Of a stretch of DNA of 64,000 bases, positions 1-9,064 are shown piece after piece. The position numbers and the translations under genes are program-made. This DNA is from Candidatus Obscuribacterales bacterium (GTDB lineage: Bacteria; Cyanobacteriota; Vampirovibrionia; Obscuribacterales; Obscuribacteraceae). Below the pieces are notes generated by a model. That model saw only the letters and a program-made list of their open reading frames with translations. It ran no database searches and was not told the DNA's origin. Positions within the stretch are counted from its first letter, which is position 1. Every line of letters begins with the position of its first letter. The stretch covers positions 1 to 64,000 of the forward strand of contig JARLHI010000009.1 of NCBI GenBank assembly GCA_031292355.1, written 5' to 3'.

Positions 1-1
1 C

Positions 2-91
2 AGCCAGCGGTTTGAGACGATTGAATTCATCGCGAAAAATATTGAACAAATCCTCGAGGGCTCAAACGATTGCGCTGCGATACAGTTTTAG
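2..91 (+). CDS. C-terminal fragment of a gene running in from the left edge
   Basis: A frame open from base 2 to a TAG at 89-91 encodes about 29 residues ending in EQILEGSNDCAAIQF. The composition (RFETIEFIAKNIEQIL) looks like a genuine amphipathic helix at a protein's C-terminus. No start is visible because the gene begins outside the window. The family cannot be assigned from so short a piece. The stretch 92-349 that follows has no convincing gene. Confidence 0.35.
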   Translation, partial: SQRFETIEFIAKNIEQILEGSNDCAAIQF

Positions 92-349
92 CACATCAAA
101 AATCACAGATTTTCTTCAGATTTGAATGCTCGCGCGATTAGTCTAGCCAAGTAGTTTTGATTGTCGTGTCTGAGCCACCCATGCCTTCTTTCAGGCTCAT
201 TGCAGTAGATATTCTCTTTTTACCACAGGCAAGAATCGTAATATTTGATGCAATCGATTACATCAGACCACTTTATTCATTTTAGAGCAGTCCAGTGACA
301 GCTATGCCAGTCAAATACAGCTGCGTCATCTTTGCATCGTATAGAGTGC

Positions 350-1637
350 TCAACGACTTGGATCTGGTTCTTCTGTTTTGACCGGTGCTGACTTAGCAGT
401 TGCATCTCTGTGCTTTGACGTTTTCTTTAACGACTCATCGACATGCAATTCTCGCCTTTCTGGAGGTGGATTCTTTGTGGCAGATTCATGGTCCTTCCAG
501 GTAAAGCACTGCACCATGATGGGCGGAGTTGCTGGCGTGAGCGCAATTGCCACTCCATCTCGAATTGCCATTACGGCGTTAGGATCAAGTAATGGGCGTC
601 CAAATTGTCTTTCAACTATCTGTCCGCTGCTTGTGACTTTGCGTTCGACTTCTGTTTTTTGCCCCAGTGAATCGCTGATTTTCGTCAATTTCTCGGCAAT
701 TGCTGGAATGTAGTCAAAGTTAGTGAATTCATCCAGGCTCAAAAATAACGGATGCAAAAAGTGCCTTTGCAGTGCTTGACCCAAAATGAAATTGAAGACA
801 AGCGCTGACAGTGGTTTTAAATGCGTTTTTTGTGCTGGCACCGCCATGTAAAAGTGAAAAGCTGCTGCGACAAACTTTCTAAATCAATGTCTGTTGTCTC
901 AGTTAAAGCGATAATTCTTGGATTGACCCATAAATTGAGACGCTGCATCAAGCTGCTCGTGACGCCGTTTCTAAAACCCGCAGAGCTATTTTTGAAGAAA
1001 GCTTCGTATTCGTCTTTTGCGGCTTGATTATTGCTTTCGTGAAGAATTTCGCCCATGGCGCTTGGTCCTTCGCGCATTAGCTCGCGAACCATGGCCAGAT
1101 TGCCACGCTCCCCGGCCACATGCAAAATCAAAGCTGTAAGCAAATGGCGCTCGCTGGTCTCCCTGATGGGATCACTTCCAGAGAATTTCTTCAACGTATT
1201 CTGAACAATCAAATTGGCGACGTTTTGCGCCTGGTCGATTGAAGTGACCAGATCAATCGGATTAATTCGGTCAGAATGCAAATCATCTGGATTGAAATAG
1301 TAAATCTGCTGCCCGCCCTGTGTCTGCCTGCAGTGAGCTGTCCGACGGTACAAATCCGGCAGCTCATTTCCTGCTGTTGCGTCGGTCATGATCGCGCTGC
1401 TTTTAAAACGAGCCAGAAGATTAGGAGCGAAAATGCTGCGGTTGCGAAATTTTCTCAAGTTATCGCATCGAATCGTCGCTCTAGGGCTGTCGAAAACGGA
1501 GCGGCTGACATTCGACTTATTAATTAGATAGCTCGAGTCACATAGACGTTTTCTTCCACCAGCAGTGCACGAGAGTTGCCTACAATTGGCTCCCGTGGTG
1601 TCACAGTGGAAAAATGTTGTCTCGTTTTTTTGTTCAT
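350..1637 (-). pseudogene. VirD4/TraG-type conjugative coupling protein, broken
   Basis: Remains of a type IV coupling protein, the inner-membrane ATPase that passes relaxase-bound DNA to a conjugation channel. The pieces lie in order on the minus strand. A first piece starts at ATG 1637 (MNKKTRQHF..., containing GNSRALLVEENVYVTRAI) and stops. A second (about 1500-817) carries IFAPNLLARFKSSAIMTD and YYFNPDDLHSDRINPIDLV, the usual DPKGEL/NP.D region. A third (847-350) carries the Walker B-like segment LSLDEFTNFDYIPAIAEKL and the family's C-terminal RPLLDPNAVM motif. Lesions: a stop after the first piece, no recognisable Walker A, a one-base loss in a T run near 850 between pieces two and three, and an apparent internal deletion after Walker B. 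The family assignment rests on motifs. Non-function is inferred from several independent lesions. Confidence 0.75.
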
Positions 1638-1654
1638 AAAATTTCTAGACCTTG

Positions 1655-2284
1655 TTAGCTTTGTGCGAAGCAATCTTTAGAGATTTTCATTGCATGTTCT
1701 CGTACATCTGCTGGCCATGCCTTGGTGCTCTCTTCGAAATCGTTCAGTCTGGCCGCAAAAAGGGCTCGAGTCGCTTCTTCAAATCCAGCAAAATTACCAG
1801 CCATTGCCGACATAAATCGGTATGTTGCTTCTTGCGCACAACGCAGGCGGTCTTTGTTTTGATTGGCTTTTCTAGCCGCTTCCACTAATTTGCGTAAAGC
1901 AACAGATGCGCCACCGGGCTGACTATTGAGCCACTGCCAGTGAGTTGGCAATAAAGTCACTTCGCGTGCCACTACACCCAACTTGGGGCGGCCTGGACCT
2001 TTGGGAGCAATAGTTTCATCGGCTGTTGAATGGGTCTCCTTGCAAGTGCTCGCAGGCTGAGTGAGACTGTATTGCCGTTGCAACCTCTTGCGGACATCTG
2101 CCTCCGTGCCGCGAAAGTCAATTTCTATCGGCTCGGAGCTTTCGTTGTCAAAAATGAGGATGGTCGCTTTTGAGCCCTGATCAATCAGGCGCTTTGTCAT
2201 CAAAGCAACTTCTTCCACTGTGCCAGTGCCAATTCGCTGCGCATCCGCGAATGCTGTGCAGCCCATGGGCAAGTCCGTTTGCAT
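1655..2284 (-). CDS. DUF2239 family protein
   Basis: Encodes about 209 residues that match my memory of the DUF2239 family along their whole length: an N-terminal domain (TAFADAQRIGTGTVEEVAL, then ILIFDNESSEPIEIDFRG), a linker with GPGRPKLGVVAREVTLLP, and a C-terminal helical domain with QPGGASVALRKLV, YRFMSAMAGNFAGFEEA and AWPADVREHA. The biochemical function of the family is not known to me. The frame is open up to 2476, but I place the start at ATG 2284: family similarity begins there, and the upstream part would run through two palindromic operator-like sites. It is divergent from the barstar-like gene at 2477. Just downstream lies the coupling-protein pseudogene. Confidence 0.8.
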   Translation of the reverse strand: MQTDLPMGCTAFADAQRIGTGTVEEVALMTKRLIDQGSKATILIFDNESSEPIEIDFRGTEADVRKRLQRQYSLTQPASTCKETHSTADETIAPKGPGRPKLGVVAREVTLLPTHWQWLNSQPGGASVALRKLVEAARKANQNKDRLRCAQEATYRFMSAMAGNFAGFEEATRALFAARLNDFEESTKAWPADVREHAMKISKDCFAQS

Positions 2285-2313
2285 ATTAACCTCGAATAAA
2301 TACAAAAGTAATA

Positions 2314-2357
2314 TTACCCGGGTAAAATCCCTTTTGTCAATATTACCCGGGTAATAT
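2314..2357. promoter_or_regulatory. Twin palindromic operators TTACCCGGGTAA
   Basis: Two perfect palindromes share the 12-bp core TTACCCGGGTAA, at 2314-2325 and 2343-2354. The second extends to the 18-bp perfect palindrome ATATTACCCGGGTAATAT at 2340-2357. Their centres are 29 bp apart, close to three helical turns. They lie 30-73 bp upstream of the chosen DUF2239 start, where its promoter should be, in the 192-bp gap shared with the divergent barstar-like gene. This arrangement suits a dimeric repressor binding two sites. Which regulator binds is not shown by the sequence. Confidence 0.7.
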
Positions 2358-2476
2358 AATTTGTTGTGAATTTTCGGTGTTGCTGGGGGCTCATTGCACG
2401 ATCTGATATCTTGAATGAGCTCTAGAGCTGAAGGGAGGCTTCTTTTCATTGGGCGTGAGCGCGGAGGTAGCATCAA

Positions 2477-3004
2477 ATGCCATTTGAAGATCTTGATTGG
2501 CGACGGATTGACGTGATGGCTATCGCGGGAAATTGGGGATTAGCAACTATCGATGAGCCTCAACGTAAATCGTGTCGGGAGTGGCTGCGTCGCCAGGGCT
2601 ACGTTATTGACTCACTCAATTGCACGAATGGAGTATCTGCAGCAGTTACGGATTTGGGAAAACTCTTGCATTGGGAGGAGCAGTTTGGTTATACGCTCAG
2701 TCCAGAAAGTCGGAATTTAAATGCACTGAGGGATGGGTTCCTCGAGTATTTGGTAGAGCCCCCTGGCAGCGACAGAGTCTTTGAGATGATCCGCCCTGAT
2801 TTGCTTTTTCAAGAAGAACCGGAATGGTTGACTGGTTTTTTGTCTATTGCCCAGGAGCGTTGCGTGGGTGAACTGGCGCTTGGACATCGATTTTTCACTC
2901 TACTTGTGGTTCCCGACGAGAAGTGCACTCTTATCGGTCAAAGAATTCCCGATCTTCGTGCGGTGCCATATCCATGCTGGGACGAGCACTCCTTCTCTAT
3001 TTGA
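2477..3004 (+). CDS. Barstar-like protein, putative ribonuclease-inhibitor fold
   Basis: Encodes 175 residues. The start is well supported by GGAGG at 2463-2467, nine bases before the ATG. The middle of the protein (KLLHWEEQFGYTLSPESRNL, then NALRDGFLEYLV) resembles the barstar family's N-L-D-A-L-x-D-x-L region, and the first part (DLDWRRIDVMAI) resembles the start of such proteins. Barstars are intracellular inhibitors that plug the active site of barnase-like ribonucleases. No barnase-like gene is nearby, so the partner is unknown. It shares the operator region with the divergent DUF2239 gene. The barstar assignment is by motif resemblance only; it could be a separate family of unknown role. 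Confidence 0.55.
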   Translation: MPFEDLDWRRIDVMAIAGNWGLATIDEPQRKSCREWLRRQGYVIDSLNCTNGVSAAVTDLGKLLHWEEQFGYTLSPESRNLNALRDGFLEYLVEPPGSDRVFEMIRPDLLFQEEPEWLTGFLSIAQERCVGELALGHRFFTLLVVPDEKCTLIGQRIPDLRAVPYPCWDEHSFSI

Positions 3005-3011
3005 TTCAGTG

Positions 3012-3752
3012 CTAAAGCGATAAGCAGCTTTCGTCCACTTTGTAGACTCTTCTATGAATATCATTGCCATTTCTGGTCAGCGACCATCTCTTTTCGATTT
3101 CAAATGATTTCGTCTTAAAATCGGTGAAGTCTTTGCGCGCAGTCAGGTTCTTTGATTTGCCAAACTCGTAAAAACTAGCGAAGTGAGTGTAATCTCCGCA
3201 CAAAAGAGGATGTTCTAACGGTGCTTCGGCTGGTACAATCCGCCAGTGTTCACGATAAGTAAGTTTGCTTTCTTGAAAAATCTCGAGTTGATATTCGTAG
3301 TCAGTGAACTTCCAGAGTTCCTGCATGCCAATGCGTCCGGCGCACCATGTGTCGGCAAAGCTTAAAGTGGCGTCCTTACCTAGTTTTATTCGAACCTTTT
3401 GGCTGAGACTGGATTCCGCTCCCAGAATGATTGGATGTGGTAAAAAAATGAGTTGTGCTGAGTCTGCGAGCGTAAGATTGATTTGCAGCAAAGAGCGTCC
3501 TGGATAAACCAGGGTCGCTGCTTGAGTTCGCAGTTCTAACTGGGCTCCGGATGCGACATTAACGTCAATTTTGTGTTCGTCACCGCCTAATAATCCAGAT
3601 GATGGTGTCTTGATGTAAACCGTCGGATGTGAGGCTCCTTCTAAATAAAGCGGGCGATGCAATTGCAGCGGCGTCTGGCTAAATTGGTCGACAACTGTAG
3701 ACAAACCGCCGTCAGCACTGACGGAAAGCCTCGCCAGTCCCAGATTACGCAA
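3012..3752 (-). CDS. ureD: Urease accessory protein UreD (UreH)
   Basis: Encodes about 246 residues of the UreD/UreH scaffold, which binds apo-urease and recruits UreF and UreG for nickel insertion. The family's [10 protein letters not shown] segment is clear, followed by [16 protein letters not shown] and a C-terminal [15 protein letters not shown]. The start is a TTG at 3752 that overlaps the last codons of ureG by 8 bp, so the two genes are translationally coupled (ureG first). It is convergent with the barstar-like gene, with only seven bases between the two stops. Length is slightly short for the family (usually about 270), with no obvious missing block. Confidence 0.9.
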   Translation of the reverse strand: MRNLGLARLSVSADGGLSTVVDQFSQTPLQLHRPLYLEGASHPTVYIKTPSSGLLGGDEHKIDVNVASGAQLELRTQAATLVYPGRSLLQINLTLADSAQLIFLPHPIILGAESSLSQKVRIKLGKDATLSFADTWCAGRIGMQELWKFTDYEYQLEIFQESKLTYREHWRIVPAEAPLEHPLLCGDYTHFASFYEFGKSKNLTARKDFTDFKTKSFEIEKRWSLTRNGNDIHRRVYKVDESCLSL

Positions 3753-4359
3753 GTGTCTGTACCGACATCAAAACATTTTCTTTAAGCCATTCGACAATTT
3801 CGTCGACACCTTGACCATGTTTGAGGTCGCTAAAAATGAAAGGTCTTGAGCCCCGCATAAGTTTAGAGTCGCGCTCCATCACGCTAAGATCAGCCCCCAC
3901 ATATGGTGCCAGATCGATTTTGTTGATGATCAGTAAATCGGATTTTTTGATAGCTGGTCCACCTTTTCGTGGGATTTTATCTCCTTCGGCAACGTCAATC
4001 ACATAGATGAACGAGTCGACCAGCTCTGGACTGAAAGTAGCAGCCAGGTTGTCTCCGCCGGATTCAAGGAAGATTACGTCGGGCTTGAATTTTCGCTCCA
4101 GTTCTTCCAAGGCATCTATGTTTAAGGACGCATCTTCGCGAATCGCGGTGTGAGGACATCCACCGGTTTCGACGCCAATAATTCGCTCTGGTGGCAAGGC
4201 GCCGCTGCGAATTAAAAACTCTGCGTCTTCTCTTGTAAAAATATCATTCGTCACGACTGCGACCGAAAATTCTTTCGTTAGAGCCCTGCATAGCACTTCG
4301 ACCAGGGCAGTCTTGCCTGAACCGACCGGACCACCTATTCCCACTCGAACGGTTTTCAT
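3745..4359 (-). CDS. ureG: Urease accessory GTPase UreG
   Basis: Encodes 204 residues, the normal length for UreG, the SIMIBI-class GTPase that delivers nickel to the urease active site. Visible motifs are the P-loop [11 protein letters not shown] near residue 8, the nickel-binding [16 protein letters not shown] (Cys-Pro-His), and the guanine-specificity motif [14 protein letters not shown]. An AAGGA ribosome site precedes the ATG. It heads the leftward ureG-ureD transcript, divergent from ureA with a gap of 92 bp that probably holds both promoters. Confidence 0.96.
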   Translation of the reverse strand: MKTVRVGIGGPVGSGKTALVEVLCRALTKEFSVAVVTNDIFTREDAEFLIRSGALPPERIIGVETGGCPHTAIREDASLNIDALEELERKFKPDVIFLESGGDNLAATFSPELVDSFIYVIDVAEGDKIPRKGGPAIKKSDLLIINKIDLAPYVGADLSVMERDSKLMRGSRPFIFSDLKHGQGVDEIVEWLKENVLMSVQTLA

Positions 4360-4451
4360 TAAATTTGTCCTTTTTGCATCATGCCTTTTAACATCTCTAC
4401 GAGCAAGGTAATCGATCTATTAGGATACGGGAACTAGAGATTAAGAAGAAA

Positions 4452-4754
4452 ATGCATTTAAGTCCTCAAGAGCAAGACAAACTGATGATTTTTCTGGCAG
4501 CGCAGCTTGCCGAGCGCCGCCGAGCGAGGGGGTTGAAGCTTAACTACCCTGAAGCCATGGCACTAATCAGCTTCACCATTCTGGAAGGTGCAAGGGATGG
4601 CAAAAGTGTGGCTGAGTTAACGCATGAAGGCACGAAGGTACTCAGTAAAACTGATGTCATGGATGGCGTCGCCGAAATGATTTCTGTTGTGCAGGTGGAA
4701 GCCACTTTTCCCGACGGAACGAAACTTGTCAGTGTTCACAGTCCCATTCGTTAG
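4452..4754 (+). CDS. ureA: Urease gamma subunit UreA
   Basis: Encodes 100 residues, the standard length of the smallest urease structural subunit. Family hallmarks are the start [17 protein letters not shown], the segment [17 protein letters not shown] and the C-terminal [14 protein letters not shown]. UreA packs with UreB and UreC into the (alpha-beta-gamma)3 enzyme that hydrolyses urea to ammonia and carbamate in the cytoplasm. It is the first gene of the rightward urease run and is followed after nine bases by ureB. It has a purine-rich AAGAAG ribosome site. Confidence 0.96.
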   Translation: MHLSPQEQDKLMIFLAAQLAERRRARGLKLNYPEAMALISFTILEGARDGKSVAELTHEGTKVLSKTDVMDGVAEMISVVQVEATFPDGTKLVSVHSPIR

Positions 4755-4766
4755 CAGGTATTTGTG

Positions 4767-5132
4767 ATGAAACCAGGCGAGACAATCGTAGGCGAAGGTG
4801 ACATTGTTCTGAATGAGGGGCGGACCGTTGCTTCGGTGGCTGTCACAAACACTGGTGATAGACCTGTCCAGGTCGGATCACATTTCCATTTTTTCGAAGT
4901 GAATAAAGCTCTACGCTTTGAGAGAGCAGTTTCTTACGGCATGCGTCTCAATATTAAGGCTGGCACGGCTGTGCGTTTTGAACCCGGGCAAACAAGCGAG
5001 GTTGAACTGGTCAATTATGGTGGTACTCGTTTTGTCAGTGGGTTTAATCGTCTGGTAGAAGGTCGGCTTGATGATGAAGCCGTGAAGTCACAAGCCATGA
5101 AAAACGTCAAGGCGTTTTGCGACAATGCTTAG
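4767..5132 (+). CDS. ureB: Urease beta subunit UreB
   Basis: Encodes 121 residues from ATG 4767. A GTG at 4764 directly before it is an alternative start, but the [13 protein letters not shown] start agrees with the family's MIPGE start. The conserved [15 protein letters not shown] segment and [11 protein letters not shown] are present. The separate ureA and ureB genes show the three-subunit bacterial architecture, unlike the fused Helicobacter type. The last codons overlap ureF (ATGCTTAG), which sits where ureC is usually found. Confidence 0.95.
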   Translation: MKPGETIVGEGDIVLNEGRTVASVAVTNTGDRPVQVGSHFHFFEVNKALRFERAVSYGMRLNIKAGTAVRFEPGQTSEVELVNYGGTRFVSGFNRLVEGRLDDEAVKSQAMKNVKAFCDNA

Positions 5133-5832
5133 TGCGACCGAACCGCTGCTTGCGCTGATGCAGTTGTCTGATTCGGCCTTGCCAGTTGGCGGTTATTCTC
5201 ATTCCTGGGGGCTTGAAACCTGGGTGCAAGAAGGCGTCATAATTGATGCCGTTTCTACCGAAAAAGCTATCAACACCTTACTGACTCAATCAATCGCTAC
5301 TCAAGATGGTATTGCCTGTGGTTGCGCTAATCGCTTAGGTGCCACTGGTCAGATTGAGTCATTGTCGCTCCTCAATCAATATTTAACTGCCAGCAAGTGG
5401 TCGAAAGAAACCTGTCAAGCATCTGTGCGCATGGGTAGCCGCCTACTAAAGTTAGCGACAGAAACGGATTTTGTCACGGATTTACGAGGGCTAACAGAGT
5501 CGCCTGTGGCTGATCAAACTGCGTCTTTAGCAGACTTGCACCATTCTGTCGTCTTTGGCTGGTTGGCTGCTTGCGCAGGAGTATCTGAGGTGGCGGCAAT
5601 CAGCGCTTACTTACAAAATTCTACAGGATCATTGATTTCTGCTTGTGTGCGATTGATTCCATTAGGGCACACAGATGGTCAAAAAATTGTGGTCAAGTTG
5701 CGCCCACTGATTGCTCAATTGACAGAACAAGCGGCTGGACGAAGTATCGACGGGATTTCCAGTTTTGCTCCATTGCACGAGTATGCCAGTTTTGCCCATG
5801 AGAGCCTGTACAGCAGACTCTTTCAGTCATGA
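5125..5832 (+). CDS. ureF: Urease accessory protein UreF
   Basis: Encodes 235 residues of the all-helical UreF family, which acts in the UreD-UreF-UreG complex as a checkpoint for GTP hydrolysis and nickel transfer. The diagnostic N-terminal segment [19 protein letters not shown] is clear, and [15 protein letters not shown] lies in the C-terminal half. Its ATG overlaps the ureB stop by 8 bp, implying coupled translation. Placement between ureB and ureC is unusual, since the structural genes are normally contiguous. The next gene, ureC, starts 43 bp after its stop. Confidence 0.93.
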   Translation: MLSATEPLLALMQLSDSALPVGGYSHSWGLETWVQEGVIIDAVSTEKAINTLLTQSIATQDGIACGCANRLGATGQIESLSLLNQYLTASKWSKETCQASVRMGSRLLKLATETDFVTDLRGLTESPVADQTASLADLHHSVVFGWLAACAGVSEVAAISAYLQNSTGSLISACVRLIPLGHTDGQKIVVKLRPLIAQLTEQAAGRSIDGISSFAPLHEYASFAHESLYSRLFQS

Positions 5833-5875
5833 CGAAAACCCTTCGCTGTTAAACCAGATCTGCTTCGAGGAAAAA

Positions 5876-7594
5876 ATGACGCTCAGAATATCAAGACACC
5901 AGTATGCTGAATTGTACGGACCCACTGTTGGCGATAAAGTTCGTTTGGCTGACACAGAGCTATTTATCGAAGTGGAAAAAGACTTCACCATTTATGGAGA
6001 GGAGGTCGTTTTTGGTGGCGGTAAGGTTATCCGCGATGGCTGCGCTCAAAATCCAGCCGCTACTCGGGCGTCCGGTGCTCTCGACCTGGTCATTACAAAC
6101 GCTTTAATTCTAGATTGGTGGGGAATTGTTAAAGCCGATATTGGTATACGCGATGGTCGTATTGTGGGTATCGGTAAAGCGGGAAATCCTCTAATTCAAG
6201 ACGGTGTGTCACCGGGCATGATTATCGGTGCAAGCACTGAGGTAATAGGCGGCGAAAAAATGATTGTCACTGCCGGTGGTATCGATACGCATATTCACTT
6301 CATTTGCCCGCAATTGTGCGATTTTGCCATCGCATCGGGTGTGACCACATTGCTTGGCGGAGGCACTGGTCCGGCATCAGGAACCAACGCTACAACCTGC
6401 ACGCCTGGCGCGTGGAATTTGCATCGCATGTATCAAAGTGCTGAGGGCTTATCGATAAATATTGGTTTTTTTGGCAAAGGTAATAATAGTCAGTGGGAAC
6501 CCCTACGCGAGCAAATAGAAGCTGGTGCTTGCGGTTTGAAGTTGCATGAAGACTGGGGCACGACGCCTGCTGCCATTGATGCGTGTCTTGCCGTTAGTGA
6601 TGAATATGATGTGCAGACGGCCATTCACACCGACACAATTAATGAAGCTGGTTTTTTAGAAGACACGCTGAAAGCCATCAATGGTCGTACTCTGCATACC
6701 TTTCATACTGAAGGGGCTGGTGGTGGTCATGCTCCAGATATTATCAAAATCGCCAGTTACGCGAATGTTCTGCCTAGTTCGACGAATCCGACAAAGCCGT
6801 ACACAGTCAACACTGTAGCTGAGCACCTGGACATGCTCATGGTATGCCACCATCTTAATCCCTCTATTCCAGAAGACGTGGCATTTGCCGAGTCGCGCAT
6901 TCGTGCTCAGACAATGGCTGCTGAAGACATTTTGCACGACATGGGTGTAATTTCAATGTTCTCGTCTGATTCACAAGCGATGGGGCGTGTGGGCGAAGTA
7001 ATCATGCGCACTTGGCAAACTGCAGACAAAATGAAGCAACAAAGAGGAAATTTGCCCGAGGATAAAGTGGGCAATGATAACGAAAGAGCGAAGCGTTATA
7101 TTGCCAAATACACTATAAATCCAGCTATAACTCACGGTTTATCTCACATTATTGGCTCAATTGAAGTGGGTAAGTGGGCAGATATTGTGTTGTGGAAGCC
7201 GCAATTTTTTGGCGTCAAACCAGAGATGATTTTAAAGGGTGGCATGATTGCCTGGGCGCAAATGGGTGATCCTAATGCTTCTATTCCAACGCCGCAGCCT
7301 GTTTATCCGCGTCCAATGTTTGGCAATTTCGGTAAAGCACCAGCTCATACTAATTTGCTGTTTATGTCGGCAGCTGGCGTAGCCAATAAAATTCCCGAGC
7401 AAATCGGCTTGAGCCGAACCGTTGTGGCTGTCAGCAATTGTCGAAATATTGGTAAGCGTGATCTCAAGCTTAATTGCGGCATGCCTAAAATCGACGTTAA
7501 TCCTGAGACTTACGAAGTTTCAGTTGACGGCGAAGTGCTTTACTGCGAGCCGGCAAAGGTATTGCCTATGGCTCAGCGTTATTTCTTATTTTAA
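5876..7594 (+). CDS. ureC: Urease alpha (catalytic) subunit UreC
   Basis: Encodes 572 residues, the family's normal length. The frame is open back to 5765, but ATG 5876 is chosen: it has GAGG at 5867-5870 and begins with the family start [20 protein letters not shown]. The dinuclear nickel site is intact: HxH in IDTHIHF, the lysine to be carbamylated in GLKLHEDWG (Lys222), and the later [12 protein letters not shown] and [13 protein letters not shown] segments. This is the enzyme's active subunit, needing UreDEFG for assembly. It is followed by ureE after 12 bp. Confidence 0.97.
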   Translation: MTLRISRHQYAELYGPTVGDKVRLADTELFIEVEKDFTIYGEEVVFGGGKVIRDGCAQNPAATRASGALDLVITNALILDWWGIVKADIGIRDGRIVGIGKAGNPLIQDGVSPGMIIGASTEVIGGEKMIVTAGGIDTHIHFICPQLCDFAIASGVTTLLGGGTGPASGTNATTCTPGAWNLHRMYQSAEGLSINIGFFGKGNNSQWEPLREQIEAGACGLKLHEDWGTTPAAIDACLAVSDEYDVQTAIHTDTINEAGFLEDTLKAINGRTLHTFHTEGAGGGHAPDIIKIASYANVLPSSTNPTKPYTVNTVAEHLDMLMVCHHLNPSIPEDVAFAESRIRAQTMAAEDILHDMGVISMFSSDSQAMGRVGEVIMRTWQTADKMKQQRGNLPEDKVGNDNERAKRYIAKYTINPAITHGLSHIIGSIEVGKWADIVLWKPQFFGVKPEMILKGGMIAWAQMGDPNASIPTPQPVYPRPMFGNFGKAPAHTNLLFMSAAGVANKIPEQIGLSRTVVAVSNCRNIGKRDLKLNCGMPKIDVNPETYEVSVDGEVLYCEPAKVLPMAQRYFLF

Positions 7595-7606
7595 GCGAGG
7601 TCTTGT

Positions 7607-8107
7607 ATGAGCGAATCAACAAGGGATGATTTAACAGTAGCTGCCCGCGATGCTCTCAAACAGAGCTTTAACGAAATTGTCGTTGAGAAATTGCCGGATG
7701 TGCAGATACCTATTGGTCCTGTCGAAACCCTGACTTTGACCTGGGAGCAGCGTTGCCGCGCACATAGAAAGTGCACGACTGAAAAAGGCACCAGAATTGC
7801 CTTAGTCTTGCCGCGTGGCACGGTTTTAAGCGATGGTGTTTTGCTGCATAATCACTTGGACAAGACAATCCAAGTTAAAGCCCAAGCCGAAGAAGTGCTT
7901 GTCGTAACGCCAAAGGATGCCATGGAAATGTGTGTGATCGCCCATCATTTAGGCAATTGGCATCGCTCACTACAGTTGAATGATGACGGCACTATCGTCG
8001 TTGAATTCGATTCGCCTCTTGCTAAATGGCTGGAGCAGAAAAAGATTTCGTGTACGAAAGCAAGTCTTAGTTACCATCCCAATTTGAAAGGGGCCGCCCA
8101 TGACTGA
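7607..8107 (+). CDS. ureE: Urease accessory nickel chaperone UreE
   Basis: Encodes 166 residues. The C-terminal domain carries the family motif AHHLGNWHRSLQL, whose histidines are the usual nickel-binding site at the dimer interface. The N-terminal domain includes TLTWEQRCRAHRKC and GTRIALVLPRGTVLSDGVLL. The His-rich tail present in some UreE proteins is absent, so it is probably a metallochaperone without nickel storage. It starts 12 bp after ureC and overlaps the cytidine deaminase start by 8 bp, so the deaminase is coupled to the urease operon. Confidence 0.9.
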   Translation: MSESTRDDLTVAARDALKQSFNEIVVEKLPDVQIPIGPVETLTLTWEQRCRAHRKCTTEKGTRIALVLPRGTVLSDGVLLHNHLDKTIQVKAQAEEVLVVTPKDAMEMCVIAHHLGNWHRSLQLNDDGTIVVEFDSPLAKWLEQKKISCTKASLSYHPNLKGAAHD

Positions 8108-8978
8108 GCCGCTGGGCATCTTTGCTAAGTTTGCAGACCTTACTGAACAGGAGCAGGAAATTGTTCGTCGGGCTTGTGAGGCTGCCGATCAAGGCGCCGC
8201 GCATGAGCTTAGCTACAAATCTAATTTTCCTGTGGGTTCTGCCATTCTTGCTCGCAATCGAGCTGGTGAGAGCAGAATATTCGCTGGCTGTAATGTTGAA
8301 AATGAATGGATGCCAGCTGGTATTTGCGCTGAGCGCAATGCCGCTACCACAGCCGCTTATGAAGGCTACAAGTGCTTTCAAATTGTCTCTGTTTTTTGCC
8401 GTAAATTTCCTGGCGGTTCTCCGTGCGGCATGTGCAGGCAGGTCTTGTTTCAATTCGGTCGAGAGTCGGCCTTGCTGGCTGTTGTTGACCACGATAAAAG
8501 CGTGCGCAAATCTCGTGTGGAGGAACTATTGCCGGCGGCTCAGGGACTGGTTGTTCAATACAAAGACATGTCGTTGACTGAGCGAAAGTTGGTCAATCGT
8601 GTGCAAGAACTCAAACGACGCAGTCACGTACCTTACTCAAAGGCGCCGCGTGCTGCTTTGTTTCTCGCAGCCAATCACAATGGTCAACGCAAAATCTTTG
8701 CCGGTGTTTCAGATGATAATGCCTCATACGGTGCGTCAGCTCTAGCTGAAGCTGTAGCCATGCGTGCCGCTCGCTGTGCCGGTTTTGGTACGGCCATCGA
8801 GCTTGTCACGATGGTAGTCGATCTGCATGCGCTTAATCCAGTTGAAGGTGAATGCTTGCAGGTGCTGCGAGAATTTGGTGAAAACACAGCCATCACCCTT
8901 GTCTCGTCTGAAAATGCGTCTGTCAAAACGAGTCTCGAAGAATTGTTGCCCGATTCATTTGGGCCAGAGGCTCTTTGA
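8100..8978 (+). CDS. cdd: Cytidine deaminase, two-domain type
   Basis: Encodes 292 residues with two cytidine-deaminase folds, as in the dimeric enterobacterial Cdd (about 294 residues). The first domain has the complete zinc site: Cys-Ala-Glu in AGICAERNAAT and PCGMCRQ. In the second (from about residue 165) the equivalent positions read ALAEAVAMR and NPVEGECLQ, so the zinc ligands are largely lost and it is probably structural, as known for the E. coli enzyme. It deaminates cytidine or deoxycytidine to uridine plus ammonia. It overlaps the end of ureE by 8 bp and is the last gene of the operon, an unusual partner but another source of ammonia. Confidence 0.9.
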   Translation: MTEPLGIFAKFADLTEQEQEIVRRACEAADQGAAHELSYKSNFPVGSAILARNRAGESRIFAGCNVENEWMPAGICAERNAATTAAYEGYKCFQIVSVFCRKFPGGSPCGMCRQVLFQFGRESALLAVVDHDKSVRKSRVEELLPAAQGLVVQYKDMSLTERKLVNRVQELKRRSHVPYSKAPRAALFLAANHNGQRKIFAGVSDDNASYGASALAEAVAMRAARCAGFGTAIELVTMVVDLHALNPVEGECLQVLREFGENTAITLVSSENASVKTSLEELLPDSFGPEAL

Positions 8979-9064
8979 GCGCACGCAGAAAATCGTTTTC
9001 GTGTGGTTCACTTTTTGCAGTATAGATAGCCACCGTCTACTATTGTGTTGATTTGCCTGGATGA

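Noticed and set aside
2285..2476. N-terminal extension of the DUF2239 protein
   Set aside because: Family similarity starts after it and it would be encoded by the operator palindromes.
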